Positions 34,318 to 46,246 of a DNA stretch of 64,000 nucleotides are shown piece after piece. The stretch is from positions 1 to 64,000 of the forward strand of contig NZ_FNEJ01000028.1 in the NCBI RefSeq assembly GCF_900100085.1, written 5' to 3'. A program made the translations under genes and the position numbers. Under the pieces are notes generated by a model. That model searched no databases. It was given only the letters and a program-made list of their open reading frames with translations, and was not told where the DNA came from. Position 1 is the first letter of the stretch, and each line of letters begins with the position of its first letter. The DNA is from Salipiger marinus. GTDB lineage: Bacteria; Pseudomonadota; Alphaproteobacteria; Rhodobacterales; Rhodobacteraceae.

Positions 34318-35034
34318 ATGCGGCACAGGCAGGTCGACCCACAAAGCCCGCGCCCCAATCTGGTGCAGCAGCTCGCGGACAGCCTGCGGGCGGAAATTGC
34401 GGCGGGCGCCATTCCGGTGGGCGGGCGGTTGCCGTCGGAATCGCGGCTGAGTGCGGCGCATGGCGTGTCGCGCACCGTGGTGCGCGAGGCGGTGGCGGCC
34501 CTGCGCGCCGACGGGCTGGTGGCCGCGCGGCAAGGTGCGGGGGTCTTTGTGCAGCAGCTTCATCCGCATGGCGGCTCTCCCTTTCAGGACATTGATCCTG
34601 AACGCATTTCCTCGATCCTTGATGTGCTGGAACTGCGCGCCGCCGTCGAGATCGAGGCAGCGGGCCTTGCCGCACAGCGCCGTGCCGCAGCACAGGAAGA
34701 GGCGCTTTTTGCCGCCCTTGCCGCGCTGGAGGCCGCCCATGCCGCAGAGGGGTCCGCCACCGCCGAAGATTTCGCCTTTCACCGCGCCGTGGCCGAGGCG
34801 ACCCAGAACCCGCGCTTTGCGCAGTTTCTGGACATGCTGGGGCCAGAGGCCATTCCCCGTGCCCGCCTCTCCGACCAGCGCCCGGCGCAGGCGGAGTATC
34901 TGGCGCAGATCCAGCGCGAGCACCGCGCCGTCGCCCATGCCATTTCCGCCCGCGATGCCGCAGCCGCCCGGGCCGCGATGCGCGATCATCTGGAACAGGG
35001 ACAGGCCCGCTATCGCCGGATGTTGCGGCGCTGA
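34318..35034 (+). CDS. GntR/FadR-family regulator of the uronate cluster
   Basis: 238 aa. N-terminal wHTH: LVQQLADSLRAEIAAGAIPVGGRLPSESRLSAAHGVSRTVVREAVAALRADGLV. The C-terminal all-helical FCD domain includes DFAFHRAVAEATQNPRFAQFLD and a metal-binding EHRAVAHAI. It lies between udh and kdgD and probably represses both in the absence of uronate or an intermediate. Ligand not determined. Confidence 0.88.
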   Translation: MRHRQVDPQSPRPNLVQQLADSLRAEIAAGAIPVGGRLPSESRLSAAHGVSRTVVREAVAALRADGLVAARQGAGVFVQQLHPHGGSPFQDIDPERISSILDVLELRAAVEIEAAGLAAQRRAAAQEEALFAALAALEAAHAAEGSATAEDFAFHRAVAEATQNPRFAQFLDMLGPEAIPRARLSDQRPAQAEYLAQIQREHRAVAHAISARDAAAARAAMRDHLEQGQARYRRMLRR

Positions 35035-37151
<2,117 letters not shown>

Positions 37152-37155
37152 CGAG

Positions 37156-38244
37156 CTAGCCGCCCCCGATCGTCTGGCCTGCACGGATCAGCCCGCTGCC
37201 CAGCGTGTCCAGCACAAAGGCCCCGGCCGAGCGCACAAGCCCCAGCGGATCGCCGCTGTCGCTGCCGCGCTCGGCCACCATCCGCGCCAGTTCGGTATAG
37301 CGGTTGTGATGCAGCGCGTTGACGGCGGGCAGGCCCGAGATGTCGATCAGCTGCACATCGGCGCTCTGTGCGGCCCGCGCCACCACGGGATCGTCGACAT
37401 TCAGCGCCCCCAGCCGGGTCCGCCCGGTAGAAATGCGCGAGGACATGGCCAGCGCCCGGTCGTCCCGCGCCACCATCACCGTCAGCGGACGCGGCAGCGG
37501 CTGCAGCGGTGCCAGCTGCTGGCGGAACACCAGCGGATCTATGTCGGGCGCGATCAGCAGCACGTCCAGATCATCGGTCACGTCACGCCGCCCGGCCAGT
37601 GCCAGCGTGCGCAGCGCCTCCATGGTCAGCCAGCCGCCCATGGAATGCCCCGCCAGCAGCGTGCGGCCTTCGGCGCGGCTCACATCCGCCAGCACGCGCG
37701 CCAGCGCATCGCGCGAGGCCAGCGCCTCCTGCCGGTCGCCGACATAATCCAGCACCTTCCCCTGCGAGGGCCAGCTGAACAGCACCGGCGCGCCCCCCCG
37801 CCCGGTTTCCGCCGTCAGCCGGGCCAGCTCCAGCAGCGCTTCGGGAAAGCTGTAATTATAGCCATGCACAAAGACCGTCACCGGCTCCGCAGCCTGCGCG
37901 TTGCGCTGTGCAACTTCGGCGGCAAAGCCGGACCGGTCCAGCGCACCATGCCCGACCACAAGGAAATCCTGCGAAGGATCGGGGGTATCGGTCATCCAGA
38001 AAACGCCGCGCGCCCGGGGCTGCTCCGGCACAGAGATGTCATACCAGCGATAGGACATCCCGATGGCCGGCCCCGCGCCGAAGCCGATGGCAGGCGGCGC
38101 CATCGGGGCGCGGGTGGTGGCCACATAGACCCGCACCACCCGCAGGTCCGGCCCGGGCGCGGGCTGCGGGGTCAGCGCCTCCGGCCCCGGGCGCGGGGTG
38201 CAGGCGGCAAGCAGCATGAACAGCGCCAGCAGCAGGGCCCTCAT
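37156..38244 (-). CDS. Lipoprotein alpha/beta hydrolase (DUF900 type)
   Basis: 362 aa. MRALLLALFMLLAACTPRP is a lipoprotein signal with the lipobox LLAAC. AEPVTVFVHGYNYSFPEALLELARL contains the oxyanion HG, and LLAGHSMGGWLTMEALR is the nucleophile elbow (GHSMG). VLLIAPDIDPLVF supplies the acidic region. DUF900 hydrolases are surface or periplasmic esterase-like proteins of unknown substrate. Start at 38244 is set by the lipobox. Confidence 0.88.
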   Translation of the reverse strand: MRALLLALFMLLAACTPRPGPEALTPQPAPGPDLRVVRVYVATTRAPMAPPAIGFGAGPAIGMSYRWYDISVPEQPRARGVFWMTDTPDPSQDFLVVGHGALDRSGFAAEVAQRNAQAAEPVTVFVHGYNYSFPEALLELARLTAETGRGGAPVLFSWPSQGKVLDYVGDRQEALASRDALARVLADVSRAEGRTLLAGHSMGGWLTMEALRTLALAGRRDVTDDLDVLLIAPDIDPLVFRQQLAPLQPLPRPLTVMVARDDRALAMSSRISTGRTRLGALNVDDPVVARAAQSADVQLIDISGLPAVNALHHNRYTELARMVAERGSDSGDPLGLVRSAGAFVLDTLGSGLIRAGQTIGGG

Positions 38245-40140
38245 CGTGCCACCCCGCTGTCTTGCGGGCAGCGATGGACGCCTGCGCCGCCGCCGCGCGC
38301 CGTCCCTCCGCATGCCGACAGGTCATGGTCGCCAAGCTTGGCAACGTGACGGCCCAGCCACAGGCCCGGCGCTTTGCCTGCGCAAGCTGCTGTGACGCGG
38401 CGCGCGCTTTCCGGGTCGGCCCGTCGCGTTGTCATGGATCGAAAGGCCATCCAGCTTTGCCATGGCGCGAAACAGCCCGCCTGCCCGGCGCTGCCGGGTT
38501 TCGATGCGCCTCCGTTCCTGAACGGCGCCCCCGCAAGCGCGTGACCCGTGCTGCCTGCGACAAGGCGCAAGGTCGTTGCTGGTCGCCCGCCGCAACTGCC
38601 GCCAAAGCATTGGAAAGTCGTGCAGGCCCCAAACCTGCCGGGCATCTTCAGCGCCCCTTTGTGACCTTTACGACGTCGGTCCGTTCCGTGGGAACAGGCT
38701 GCCGCAGCGGGGCGCACGGGGCTGGGAGCCCAAGCCCAGCCTCCACGTCCCGCTGCAAGGGTCAGACCGCCTTGCCGCATCGGCGCCTGCCCTGACCCCG
38801 CGACGGGGCCAGCCACACGCCGCGCCTCGACAGTCCCCGCGCCAAGCTTCCGGTCCATGCAGGCCGACTGCTTCTGACGGACAGCACATGTTTGATGCGG
38901 CATTCGCGGCTCCGAGCGCTGGGGAGCGACAGCCCCGCTCAAGCGGCGATGCCCGACCTTCCGGGCAATTGGCGCGGCACCCGGGTGGCGATCCGGGCAC
39001 AGGCGGATGTGGTCCGGCCCCTGTGACGCCATGTTCCGGCAGCCTGCCCGCCGCGCCCATGGCTCTGCCTGAGCGGCAAGGGGCGGTAATATGTGATTGC
39101 AGGCAGTTTCGCTGGCCCGCCCTCTACGCCGCAGACACGGGCCTGCAGTGGAAGCTGGAGCCACAATCGGGGGCATCTGGCCTGTGCCTGCGAGCAGAAA
39201 AGATGTCCGGCGGCCGGTTGCCGCCTCAACCGCTTTGGCCACGGATCCGGCCCCCTGCCCATTCAAGGCGTGACCGATGCACAGACAGGCGCGGTTCTGC
39301 AACAGCCTGCGCAGTTTTGCAGAGGCTCGTCTTTTGCGACGCGGTGCCGCCCTGTCGAGATGGCGCAAGAGCATCGGCCTGCCGACATTTGCTCCGACAG
39401 GGGAGACTGCAGATCCGTAGTCCGCCCGAGCCGAGACGGCGGACTTTTGGCGGCCACAACAGGTGACCAAGGCGGCGCCCGGTCTTGGCCTGTGCTGACC
39501 GGCGCGGCGTCGAGGCTTTGCCGCAGCCGCCCGCCCAGACACAGGCCCGAAGGGACCGTGAGAGCTGCTGTTCGCCGTCTCGTCAGGCAGCGCCTGTTCG
39601 GGCGCAGCATTGCGGGGTCCGATGAAAGCGCTCCAGCGCTGTCCGATCCTGCTGCCCCGCTGTTTCGCCAGCGCGCCCCTTTCGCAACGGTGACCGCATT
39701 CTTCGGACGTCCGAGGTTTGTGCCCGGGCTCCATCCCTGATACGCGGCACTCCGGGCTGACCGCGACGTTCATCGCTGCGCAGGGGCCCCTCCGGGACCA
39801 GACGCCAGCGACAGGCGGAGGGCAGAGCGAAAGCCGCCCCACGTTTCTCCACCCTACCCGCGACGTCGGTCCATACCGTTGCCGTGCGAAACAGGGCGCA
39901 ATGCGCAGCTTCCGCCCCTCCCGTCGTAGCAGGGCAGACGCCAGGTTCCCTGGGAACGAAGGCCTGTTTGCAAGGCCGGAGCCTTCGTCCAAGACCATGC
40001 CGAATGTCAGCATCCTACGCATGGCGAATTTGCCTCACAGCCGTGCCACCGGTTCCGTCCGGGCTGTTTTCGCCGCAGTCCCCGCGCCTGTCAACGCGCG
40101 GCGGCGGAACAGCGGCCATCCGTCACGGTAGGCCCTTGCC
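38245..40140. other. 1.9-kb gene-free region, stop-poor on both strands
   Basis: I find no protein, RNA or mobile-element signature here. Minus-strand frame 40022-38241 stays open for about 590 codons, and plus-strand frames of about 300 and 215 codons overlap it, but the translations are Arg/Ala/Gly/Pro/Cys-rich and unlike real proteins. TA dinucleotides are very scarce, which helps explain the missing stops. The region has a repeated 12-mer CGACGTCGGTCC (38671-38682 and 39861-39872) and inverted repeats near 39945-39990 (ACGAAGGC/GCCTTCGT). It may be decayed DNA, a structured non-coding RNA locus or a regulatory spacer. Confidence 0.5.
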
Positions 40141-41883
40141 TCAGGCGGCGCGGTGCAGTCCGGAGGCCTGCGCGGACTGTCCCTGTTCCTCCCCGATCTC
40201 GAAACTTTCGGTCAGTTCGGACAGCTTGCCAGCATCGCTGCGCAGCATGTGCACCGCGGCGGTGCTTTCCTCGACCATGGCCGCGTTCTGCTGGGTGACA
40301 CGGTCCAGATTGCTGACACCAAGGTTGATCTCGTTCAGCCCCAGCGCCTGTTCCTGCGACACATTGGCGATCCCGCTGACCAGACCCGAGATCTGTCCCA
40401 CCTTTTCAACCACCTGCGACAGAGCCTGACCGGCGCGTTCCACAAGCTCCACGCCGTCTTTCACCTGCTCGGCAGAGCCGCTGATCAGCGCCTTGATCTG
40501 CTGGGCCGCATCGGAACTGCGCTGTGCCAGCGCCCGCACCTCGGAGGCCACCACGGCGAAGCCCTTGCCGGAGGCCCCGGCCCGTGCGGCCTCGACCCCG
40601 GCATTCAGCGCCAAGAGGTTGGTCTGGAAGGCGATGTCGTCGATGACGCCGATGATTTCGCTGATCTGTTCCGAGCTTTTCTCGATTCCGGCCATGGCTT
40701 CCACGGCGGAGCGCATGACCGAGCCGTTCTGGTCAGCCAGCTGCGAGGCGGTGCGCACGGTGCTTTCCACCTCCTGCGCGGATCCCGCCGCCTGCCGGAC
40801 GCTGGACAGCATCTGTTCCAGCGCGGCAGCGGTTTCCTCCAGCGTGGCGGCCTGCGTTTCGGTGCGATGCGACAGATCGTCGGAAGCGCGCGCCATTTCC
40901 TCGGCGCTGGAATGGATGTTCATCGCGCCAGCGCGCACATTGCTGAGCGCGTCGCGCAGACTGCTGACCGCGCGGTTGTAATTGGCGCGAAGCCCTTCAT
41001 ATTCATCAGGAAAGCGCTGGTCGATGCCCCGGCTCAGCACACCTGCGGCCAGCCGGTCCAGCCCGTCGCTGAGATGCTGCACCACGAGGTTCTGCGCCTC
41101 ATGCGCGGCGCTTCGGCTTTCTGCGGCGGCGCGGCCATCGGCCAGCGCCACCGTCAGATCCGCCAGATGCCGGGCAAGGCCGCCAAATTCGTCGCGCCGC
41201 GTCCGCATCGGAACCTCGGTGTCGTAATCACCCGCCGCGATGCGGCTCATGGCCTGATCCACCTGCCGCAGCGGCTGGGTGACGAAGCGGCGCATGGCCA
41301 GCATCGTCAGCACCATCATCACGGCGAAGGTCACCGCAGCCGTCGCCAGCATCTGCATCTTGCGGCTGAAAATCGCGGCAATCACGGCATCATCCGACCA
41401 GCTCATGACCAGCGCGCCCCCCGCCACCGCGGGATCGGCGGTCGGCACCGGAATCGCGATCAGATGCCCGTCCTCCGCTTCCACCCGGCTGTTGGAGGCC
41501 AGCGCGGCCGCCGCCAGTTCCAGCAGCACGCCGCGGTCCAGATCCACGTCTCCGCCCTCGGCCACGGGCGCCCCGTCAGCGCCGATCACCAGCCCTGCAA
41601 CGGAGTTTTCCCCGCCGCTCAGCAGCGCGTCGGACAGCAGAAGCTGCGCCCGGGGGGCATCCATGAAGCGCAGCGGCTGCACCAGAGAGATCGCGGCGGC
41701 CTCGGTCGCCTTCTGCGCGGTTTCGGCCACGCCATCCTTCGCCACCCGATCGGCGATGCGCCAGGACTGCCACGCCATGACGGCGGCGACTGCCAGTGTG
41801 GAGGCCGCCAGAAGCAGCGCGACACGGAAAAACACGGATGCCAAGTGGCTGCGCAGGCGTGGCGCCTTGATCTGACTGGCCAT
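40141..41883 (-). CDS. Methyl-accepting chemotaxis protein
   Basis: 580 aa from ATG 41883. Membrane helix 1 near residues 17-38 (SVFFRVALLLAASTLAVAAVMAW), a periplasmic region of about 140 residues, helix 2 (ATAAVTFAVMMVLTMLAM), HAMP (FVTQPLRQVDQAMSRIAAGDYDTEV), then a long coiled coil. The signalling tip is IDDIAFQTNLLALNAGVEAARAGASGKGFAVVASEVR. It reports to CheA/CheW. A secreted sensor-like gene lies 19 nt upstream in the same orientation. Confidence 0.95.
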   Translation of the reverse strand: MASQIKAPRLRSHLASVFFRVALLLAASTLAVAAVMAWQSWRIADRVAKDGVAETAQKATEAAAISLVQPLRFMDAPRAQLLLSDALLSGGENSVAGLVIGADGAPVAEGGDVDLDRGVLLELAAAALASNSRVEAEDGHLIAIPVPTADPAVAGGALVMSWSDDAVIAAIFSRKMQMLATAAVTFAVMMVLTMLAMRRFVTQPLRQVDQAMSRIAAGDYDTEVPMRTRRDEFGGLARHLADLTVALADGRAAAESRSAAHEAQNLVVQHLSDGLDRLAAGVLSRGIDQRFPDEYEGLRANYNRAVSSLRDALSNVRAGAMNIHSSAEEMARASDDLSHRTETQAATLEETAAALEQMLSSVRQAAGSAQEVESTVRTASQLADQNGSVMRSAVEAMAGIEKSSEQISEIIGVIDDIAFQTNLLALNAGVEAARAGASGKGFAVVASEVRALAQRSSDAAQQIKALISGSAEQVKDGVELVERAGQALSQVVEKVGQISGLVSGIANVSQEQALGLNEINLGVSNLDRVTQQNAAMVEESTAAVHMLRSDAGKLSELTESFEIGEEQGQSAQASGLHRAA

Positions 41884-41902
41884 GGATACCCCCAAAAGCG
41901 GT

Positions 41903-42466
41903 TTACTGCATCATTTCGGCGTTGATTCCGACGGTCATCGCACCAATCGGGGCGCCGGTGACCGGGTCGGACAGGGTGAAGGACATCTGGGTCTGATAGA
42001 CCCCACGGGAATCGTCGAATTCGATCTGAGAGAAGTGCCGCGCCCCGGTCCCTTTGGCGAAAGTTTCGGTGAACTTCGCCTCGTCGCCCTGCCAGATGTC
42101 AGAGGTGATCCCGGCAGAGGCGACGTTGAGCCCGTGGACATCCATCATGAACACCTCGGTGATGAGACCCTTCGACTCCTCCATCCGGGCGCGCAGGAAG
42201 TCCGACGCCGGGGTCTGGAGCACCGAATCCACCAGCGGCGCGGGCGTGCGGCCCAGTTCGGCGGACCAGCGCTGGTCGAGTTCGGTGTAAGCCGCAGCCT
42301 CCAGCCCGGCATGGCGGATGTTCTGCGCCTCGAGCGCCGACATCAGCAGCGGATCCTGCGCCCAGGTCATCACCTGTCGGTCAAGGTAGACGCCAAGCGC
42401 ATCGCCCACATCCAGCGCGTGAACCGGGGTCGACAGAAGAAGGGCGGCGGTCAGGTATTTCAGCAT
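41903..42466 (-). CDS. Stand-alone secreted PDC/Cache-like sensor protein
   Basis: 187 aa. Signal peptide MLKYLTAALLLSTPVHA. The mature part LDVGDALGVYLDRQVMTWAQDPLLMSALEAQNIRHAG, then FMMDVHGLNVASAGITSDIWQGDEAKFTETF and GAPIGAMTVGINAEMM, follows the order of a PDC/dCache sensor module (long helix, then strand pairs and the D-x-x-G-x-x-V-A motif) but has no membrane anchor or signalling domain. Cotranscription with the chemoreceptor suggests that it delivers a ligand to it. Confidence 0.75.
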   Translation of the reverse strand: MLKYLTAALLLSTPVHALDVGDALGVYLDRQVMTWAQDPLLMSALEAQNIRHAGLEAAAYTELDQRWSAELGRTPAPLVDSVLQTPASDFLRARMEESKGLITEVFMMDVHGLNVASAGITSDIWQGDEAKFTETFAKGTGARHFSQIEFDDSRGVYQTQMSFTLSDPVTGAPIGAMTVGINAEMMQ

Positions 42467-42537
42467 GATGTCTCTCCAAGGCTGCGGGGCTCTGCGGCCC
42501 GTTGCCCCCCTTTTACGGAGAGAATCCTGCGACTGTC

Positions 42538-43326
42538 TTAAGCCCTGCGCATTTTAAGCAGTATCTCGGCAAAGCGGTGGCGCGCGGCGATCTCGGTGGC
42601 AAAGCGGGCCTGCAGCGCGGCAAGATCCGGCTGTGTCGGCAGCGGCCCCAGCGGCAGGTAATGACGGCCCGCGACCAGCGGCGGCGCCAGCGGTTCGGAC
42701 ATCACCGGCTTGCCGGCCAGACAGGCGGCCAGAAGCCGCGGCGCCTCGGTATAGACGCCCTCGGTGTAGTGCAGGTTGACGACCGCCGCCGCCCCTGCAA
42801 GCTCTGCCGCCAGCGCCGCGCCGAAGACCCCGTTGGGCAGCATCCGGATGCCGTGCCGGGCCACCAGATCCGCGCGCCGGTCATTGGCCGCGCCAAAGAA
42901 CACCGCCTCCTTGCCGGGCACGAAATCGGGAATCCGCTGGGGAAAGACATAGGGGCCGAAATCGAGCCGGTGACGCAGCAGCCGCCCTGCCAGCCCATAG
43001 ACCGGCGCATTCGAGACCGAGAGATCCAGCACCCGGTGACAGGCCAGCAGATGCTTGCGCAGCCGACCGGGCCGGACCTTTTTCCACATCGGGCGGCCTT
43101 CGGCATCGCGGATCTGCTCGGTCTGGATGCCCAGCTGGCGGCGTCCGAGCGCGGGCAGACGGGGTCTGAGCCGGTGCAGCCCCACCAGAATGTCCACCGG
43201 CAGCGCCATTACCGCGGGATCGGTGATGCCGCGCGCCAGATCCCGCGCCAGTTCCGCCAGAACCGGATGCGGCGCCACAAAGACCAGTGCCCCATGCGCG
43301 ATGCGTTCTTCGGTATGTTGTGCCAT
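42538..43326 (-). CDS. Glycosyltransferase-like protein
   Basis: 262 aa from ATG 43326 ([22 protein letters not shown]). [29 protein letters not shown] and [32 protein letters not shown] resemble the nucleotide-sugar half of CgeB/GT-B-type glycosyltransferases, where the Glu-x-x-Arg-x-x-x-x-x-Ala block contacts the donor. Only this domain is present, so it may be a short family or a single-domain protein. No other polysaccharide gene is adjacent. Confidence 0.6.
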   Translation of the reverse strand: MAQHTEERIAHGALVFVAPHPVLAELARDLARGITDPAVMALPVDILVGLHRLRPRLPALGRRQLGIQTEQIRDAEGRPMWKKVRPGRLRKHLLACHRVLDLSVSNAPVYGLAGRLLRHRLDFGPYVFPQRIPDFVPGKEAVFFGAANDRRADLVARHGIRMLPNGVFGAALAAELAGAAAVVNLHYTEGVYTEAPRLLAACLAGKPVMSEPLAPPLVAGRHYLPLGPLPTQPDLAALQARFATEIAARHRFAEILLKMRRA

Positions 43327-43474
43327 CTGTCCTGCTCCACGGTCGGGGATCCGGGGCTGGGTGAAAGAAAGCCCCCGCCTTGTCCAGTGCCATCGCCGCC
43401 GCGACGGCCCTCTGCCCTTGCGCCCGGCGGCGCGGCGGGCCACCACTGTCGCCAGAGGATGACGGAGGCCCTGA

Positions 43475-43803
43475 TGCCCTATCTTGCGCTTGTGATGGCC
43501 GTGCTGGCGGAAACTATCGGCACCGCCGCGCTGCAGGCCAGCCAGCAGTTCACCCGGCCGCTGCCGTCGGTGATCGTGGTCGTGGCCTATGCCGCCGCCT
43601 TCTACCTGCTGTCGGTGGTGCTGAAGGTGATGCCGGTGGGGCTGGCCTATGCCATGTGGTCGGGGCTGGGCATCGTCTTCATCTCGATCATCGGCTTTGT
43701 GGTGTTTGGCCAGCGGCTGGATCTGCCTGCGGTGGCGGGAATTGGGCTGATCCTTGCCGGAATCCTCGTGATCCAGCTCTTTTCCAGCAGCGCGCCGCAT
43801 TAG
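43475..43803 (+). CDS. SMR-family multidrug exporter, EmrE/QacE type
   Basis: 108 aa with four membrane helices. [26 protein letters not shown] carries the essential Glu of helix 1, and [22 protein letters not shown] is helix 3. The pattern is of the multidrug (Qac/EmrE) branch and differs from the Gdx signature of the other SMR gene at 20908. ATG 43475 has GGAGG 5 nt upstream and is preferred over ATG 43460. Confidence 0.9.
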
Positions 43804-43867
43804 GGGCTGGCCTTTTACGCCCGTCAGGGCTAACCCCCGCGCAAAATCCCCCGGATAAGGCTTTCCC

Positions 43868-45685
43868 ATGGACCTGCGCAATATTGCGATCATCGCCCAC
43901 GTCGACCACGGCAAGACGACGCTTGTGGACGAGCTGCTGAAACAGTCCGGCGCCTTCCGTGAAAACCAGGCCGTGGCTGAACGGGCCATGGACAGCAATG
44001 ATCTGGAACGCGAGCGCGGCATCACCATCTTCGCCAAACCCACCTCGGTGGAATGGCGCGGCACCCGGATCAATATCGTCGACACACCCGGCCACGCCGA
44101 TTTCGGCGGCGAGGTGGAACGCATCCTGTCCATGGTGGACGGCGTGGTGCTGCTGGTGGATGCCGCCGAAGGCCCGATGCCGCAGACCAAGTTCGTGACC
44201 TCCAAGGCGCTGGCGCTTGGCCTGCGGCCCATCGTGGTGCTGAACAAGGTCGACAAGCCCGATGCCGAACCGGACCGCGCGCTGGACGAATGTTTCGACC
44301 TTTTCGCCAATCTGGGCGCCGATGAGGACCAGCTGGATTTCCCGCACATGTATGCCTCGGGCCGCAACGGCTGGGCCGATGCCGAGCTGGACGGGCCGCG
44401 CAAGGATCTGAACGCGCTGTTTGCGCTGATCGTCAATCACGTCCCTGCCCCGCGCCAGATCAAGCGTCAGGACGACGATTTCCGCATGCTGGCCACCACG
44501 CTTGGCGCTGACCCCTTCGTGGGCCGCCTGCTGACCGGCCGGATCGAGACGGGCCGCGTCAAGGTCGGCCAGACCGTGCAGGCGCTGTCGCGCATCGGCC
44601 AGAAGATCGAACAGTTCCGCGTGACCCGCGTGCAGGCCTTCCGCGGCCTTGGCCAGCAGGACATCGAGGAAGGCAGCGCGGGCGACATCGTCTCGCTGGC
44701 GGGGATGACCAAGGCCACCGTGGCCGACACCATCTGCGCGCTGGCCGTGGACGAGGCGCTGGACGCCCAGCCCATCGACCCGCCCACCATCACCGTGACC
44801 TTCGGCATCAATGACAGCCCGCTGGCGGGCCGCGACGGCAAGAAGGTGCAGTCCCGCGTCATCCGCGAGCGGCTGATGAAGGAGGCGGAATCCAACGTCG
44901 CCATCAAGATCAAGGACACGCCCGGCGGCGAGGCTTTCGAGGTTTCGGGCCGTGGCGAACTGCAGATGGGCGTGCTGATCGAGAACATGCGCCGCGAGGG
45001 CTTCGAGCTGTCGATCTCGCGCCCGCAGGTGATCATGAAGGAAGAAGACGGCAAGCGCATGGAGCCGGTGGAAGAAGTCACCATCGACGTGGATGACGAT
45101 TACACCGGCGCCGTGATCGAAAAGATCACCGGACCGCGCAAGGGCGATCTGGTCGAGATGAAGCCTGCAGGCGCTGGCAAGACCCGGATCGTGGCGCATG
45201 TGCCGTCGCGCGGGCTGATCGGCTATCACGGCGAATTCCTGACCGACACCCGCGGCACCGGCGTGCTGAACCGGGTGTTCCACGGCTGGACCCAGCACAA
45301 GGGCCCGATCGAGGGACGCCGCGCAGGGGTGCTGATCTCCATGGAGAATGGCGAAGCGGTGGCCTATGCGCTGTGGAACCTCGAGGACCGGGGCCGGATG
45401 TTCCTTGGCGCGCAGGCGCCGGTCTATACCGGCATGATCATCGGCGAGCACAGCCGCGAAAACGATCTGGAAGTGAACCCGCTCAAGGGCAAGAAGCTGA
45501 CCAACGTGCGGGCCTCCGGCACCGACGAGGCGGTGCGCCTGACCACCCCCATCACGCTGTCGCTGGAAGAGGCCATCGCCTATATCAACGACGACGAACT
45601 GGTCGAGGTCACGCCGAACGCGATCCGTCTGCGCAAGCGGTATCTTGACCCGCATGAGCGCAAGCGCATGTCCAGAAGCGCCTGA
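43868..45685 (+). CDS. typA: Ribosome-associated GTPase TypA/BipA
   Basis: 605 aa. G1 [15 protein letters not shown], switch regions [18 protein letters not shown]3 DTPGHADF, G4 NKVDKPDAE. The C-terminal part contains [19 protein letters not shown] and [10 protein letters not shown], typical of BipA. It acts in 50S subunit assembly and stress adaptation. Length and domains are complete. Confidence 0.97.
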   Translation: MDLRNIAIIAHVDHGKTTLVDELLKQSGAFRENQAVAERAMDSNDLERERGITIFAKPTSVEWRGTRINIVDTPGHADFGGEVERILSMVDGVVLLVDAAEGPMPQTKFVTSKALALGLRPIVVLNKVDKPDAEPDRALDECFDLFANLGADEDQLDFPHMYASGRNGWADAELDGPRKDLNALFALIVNHVPAPRQIKRQDDDFRMLATTLGADPFVGRLLTGRIETGRVKVGQTVQALSRIGQKIEQFRVTRVQAFRGLGQQDIEEGSAGDIVSLAGMTKATVADTICALAVDEALDAQPIDPPTITVTFGINDSPLAGRDGKKVQSRVIRERLMKEAESNVAIKIKDTPGGEAFEVSGRGELQMGVLIENMRREGFELSISRPQVIMKEEDGKRMEPVEEVTIDVDDDYTGAVIEKITGPRKGDLVEMKPAGAGKTRIVAHVPSRGLIGYHGEFLTDTRGTGVLNRVFHGWTQHKGPIEGRRAGVLISMENGEAVAYALWNLEDRGRMFLGAQAPVYTGMIIGEHSRENDLEVNPLKGKKLTNVRASGTDEAVRLTTPITLSLEEAIAYINDDELVEVTPNAIRLRKRYLDPHERKRMSRSA

Positions 45686-45695
45686 GCCGCGCTAT

Positions 45696-45722
45696 GCTCC
45701 CGGGCGAATCAAGTCCGGGAGC
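45696..45722. other. 8-bp hairpin between typA and the cupin gene
   Basis: GCTCCCGG and CCGGGAGC pair around an 11-nt loop. The 3' arm ends 5 nt before the cupin ATG and includes its GGGAG ribosome site. It may end the typA message, or mask the ribosome site in read-through transcripts. Confidence 0.45.
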
Positions 45723-45727
45723 CCCTC

Positions 45728-46078
45728 ATGACCACCCACCCCGAACGCCTGAGCTTTGCAGACTGGGCCCGCCTGCCCGGGCTGTGGTCCGGTCGCGTGG
45801 AAGGCCAGCGCTTCGGCACGGAAGTCACCGTGCTGTTCGTGGCGCTGGACCAGCCCGGCAGCGGGCCGAAGCTGCATGTCCATCCCTATGACGAGCTGTT
45901 CATCATCCGCCGGGGCCGCGCCCGCTACACCATCGGCGACGAGGTGATCGAGGCAGGCGAAGGGGACATCCTGTTTGGTCCCGCCGAAGTCCCGCACCGT
46001 TTCGAGGTGCTGGAGGCGCCGTTCGAGAGCACCGACATTCATCTGTCGGAACGCTGGATCCAGATCGATCTGGAGTGA
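45728..46078 (+). CDS. Single-domain cupin protein
   Basis: 116 aa. The conserved cupin core is present: GPKLHVHPYDELFIIRRGRARYTIGDEVIEAGEGDILFGPAEVPHRFEVL, with metal-ligand histidines H-x-H, Glu and the later His. It is a small metal-binding beta-barrel of unknown reaction, possibly a sensor or a dioxygenase-like enzyme. It is not obviously in an operon with the genes that follow, which are on the other strand. Confidence 0.88.
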   Translation: MTTHPERLSFADWARLPGLWSGRVEGQRFGTEVTVLFVALDQPGSGPKLHVHPYDELFIIRRGRARYTIGDEVIEAGEGDILFGPAEVPHRFEVLEAPFESTDIHLSERWIQIDLE

Positions 46079-46125
46079 GGTCGCAGGGGCCACGGGCGCT
46101 GGTTCATTGGCGGCAGACGGCAGAA

Positions 46126-46182
46126 CCGGGGGCTCTGCCCCCGTCCGCTGGCGCGGACTCCCCCGGGATATTTGGGGCCAAT
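46126..46182. repeat. Dispersed intergenic repeat, copy 1
   Basis: A G/C hairpin (GGGGGC-TCT-GCCCCC) followed by CCCCCGGGATATTTG (46160-46174). The latter 15 bases recur as an exact reverse complement at 55540-55554, next to a second G/C hairpin. Such GC-hairpin plus GGGATATTT units are common between convergent genes in Rhodobacteraceae. It lies between the convergent cupin and DUF486 genes. Confidence 0.7.
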
Positions 46183-46246
46183 GGAAACCGGGGTCGGGTC
46201 GGCACGGGTGCGCGGCGCTGATGTTCGGGGGCGGCTTCGCCCCCGG

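Noticed and set aside
38241-40022. 593-codon minus-strand frame as a real gene
   Set aside because: Rich in Arg, Cys, Trp and Gly with no regular secondary-structure pattern; overlapping long frames on the other strand are equally unprotein-like. Kept only as an unexplained region.
42538-44436. 632-aa version of the glycosyltransferase-like gene
   Set aside because: The extra N-terminal half is the antisense of the SMR and typA genes; the protein-like sequence begins at ATG 43326.
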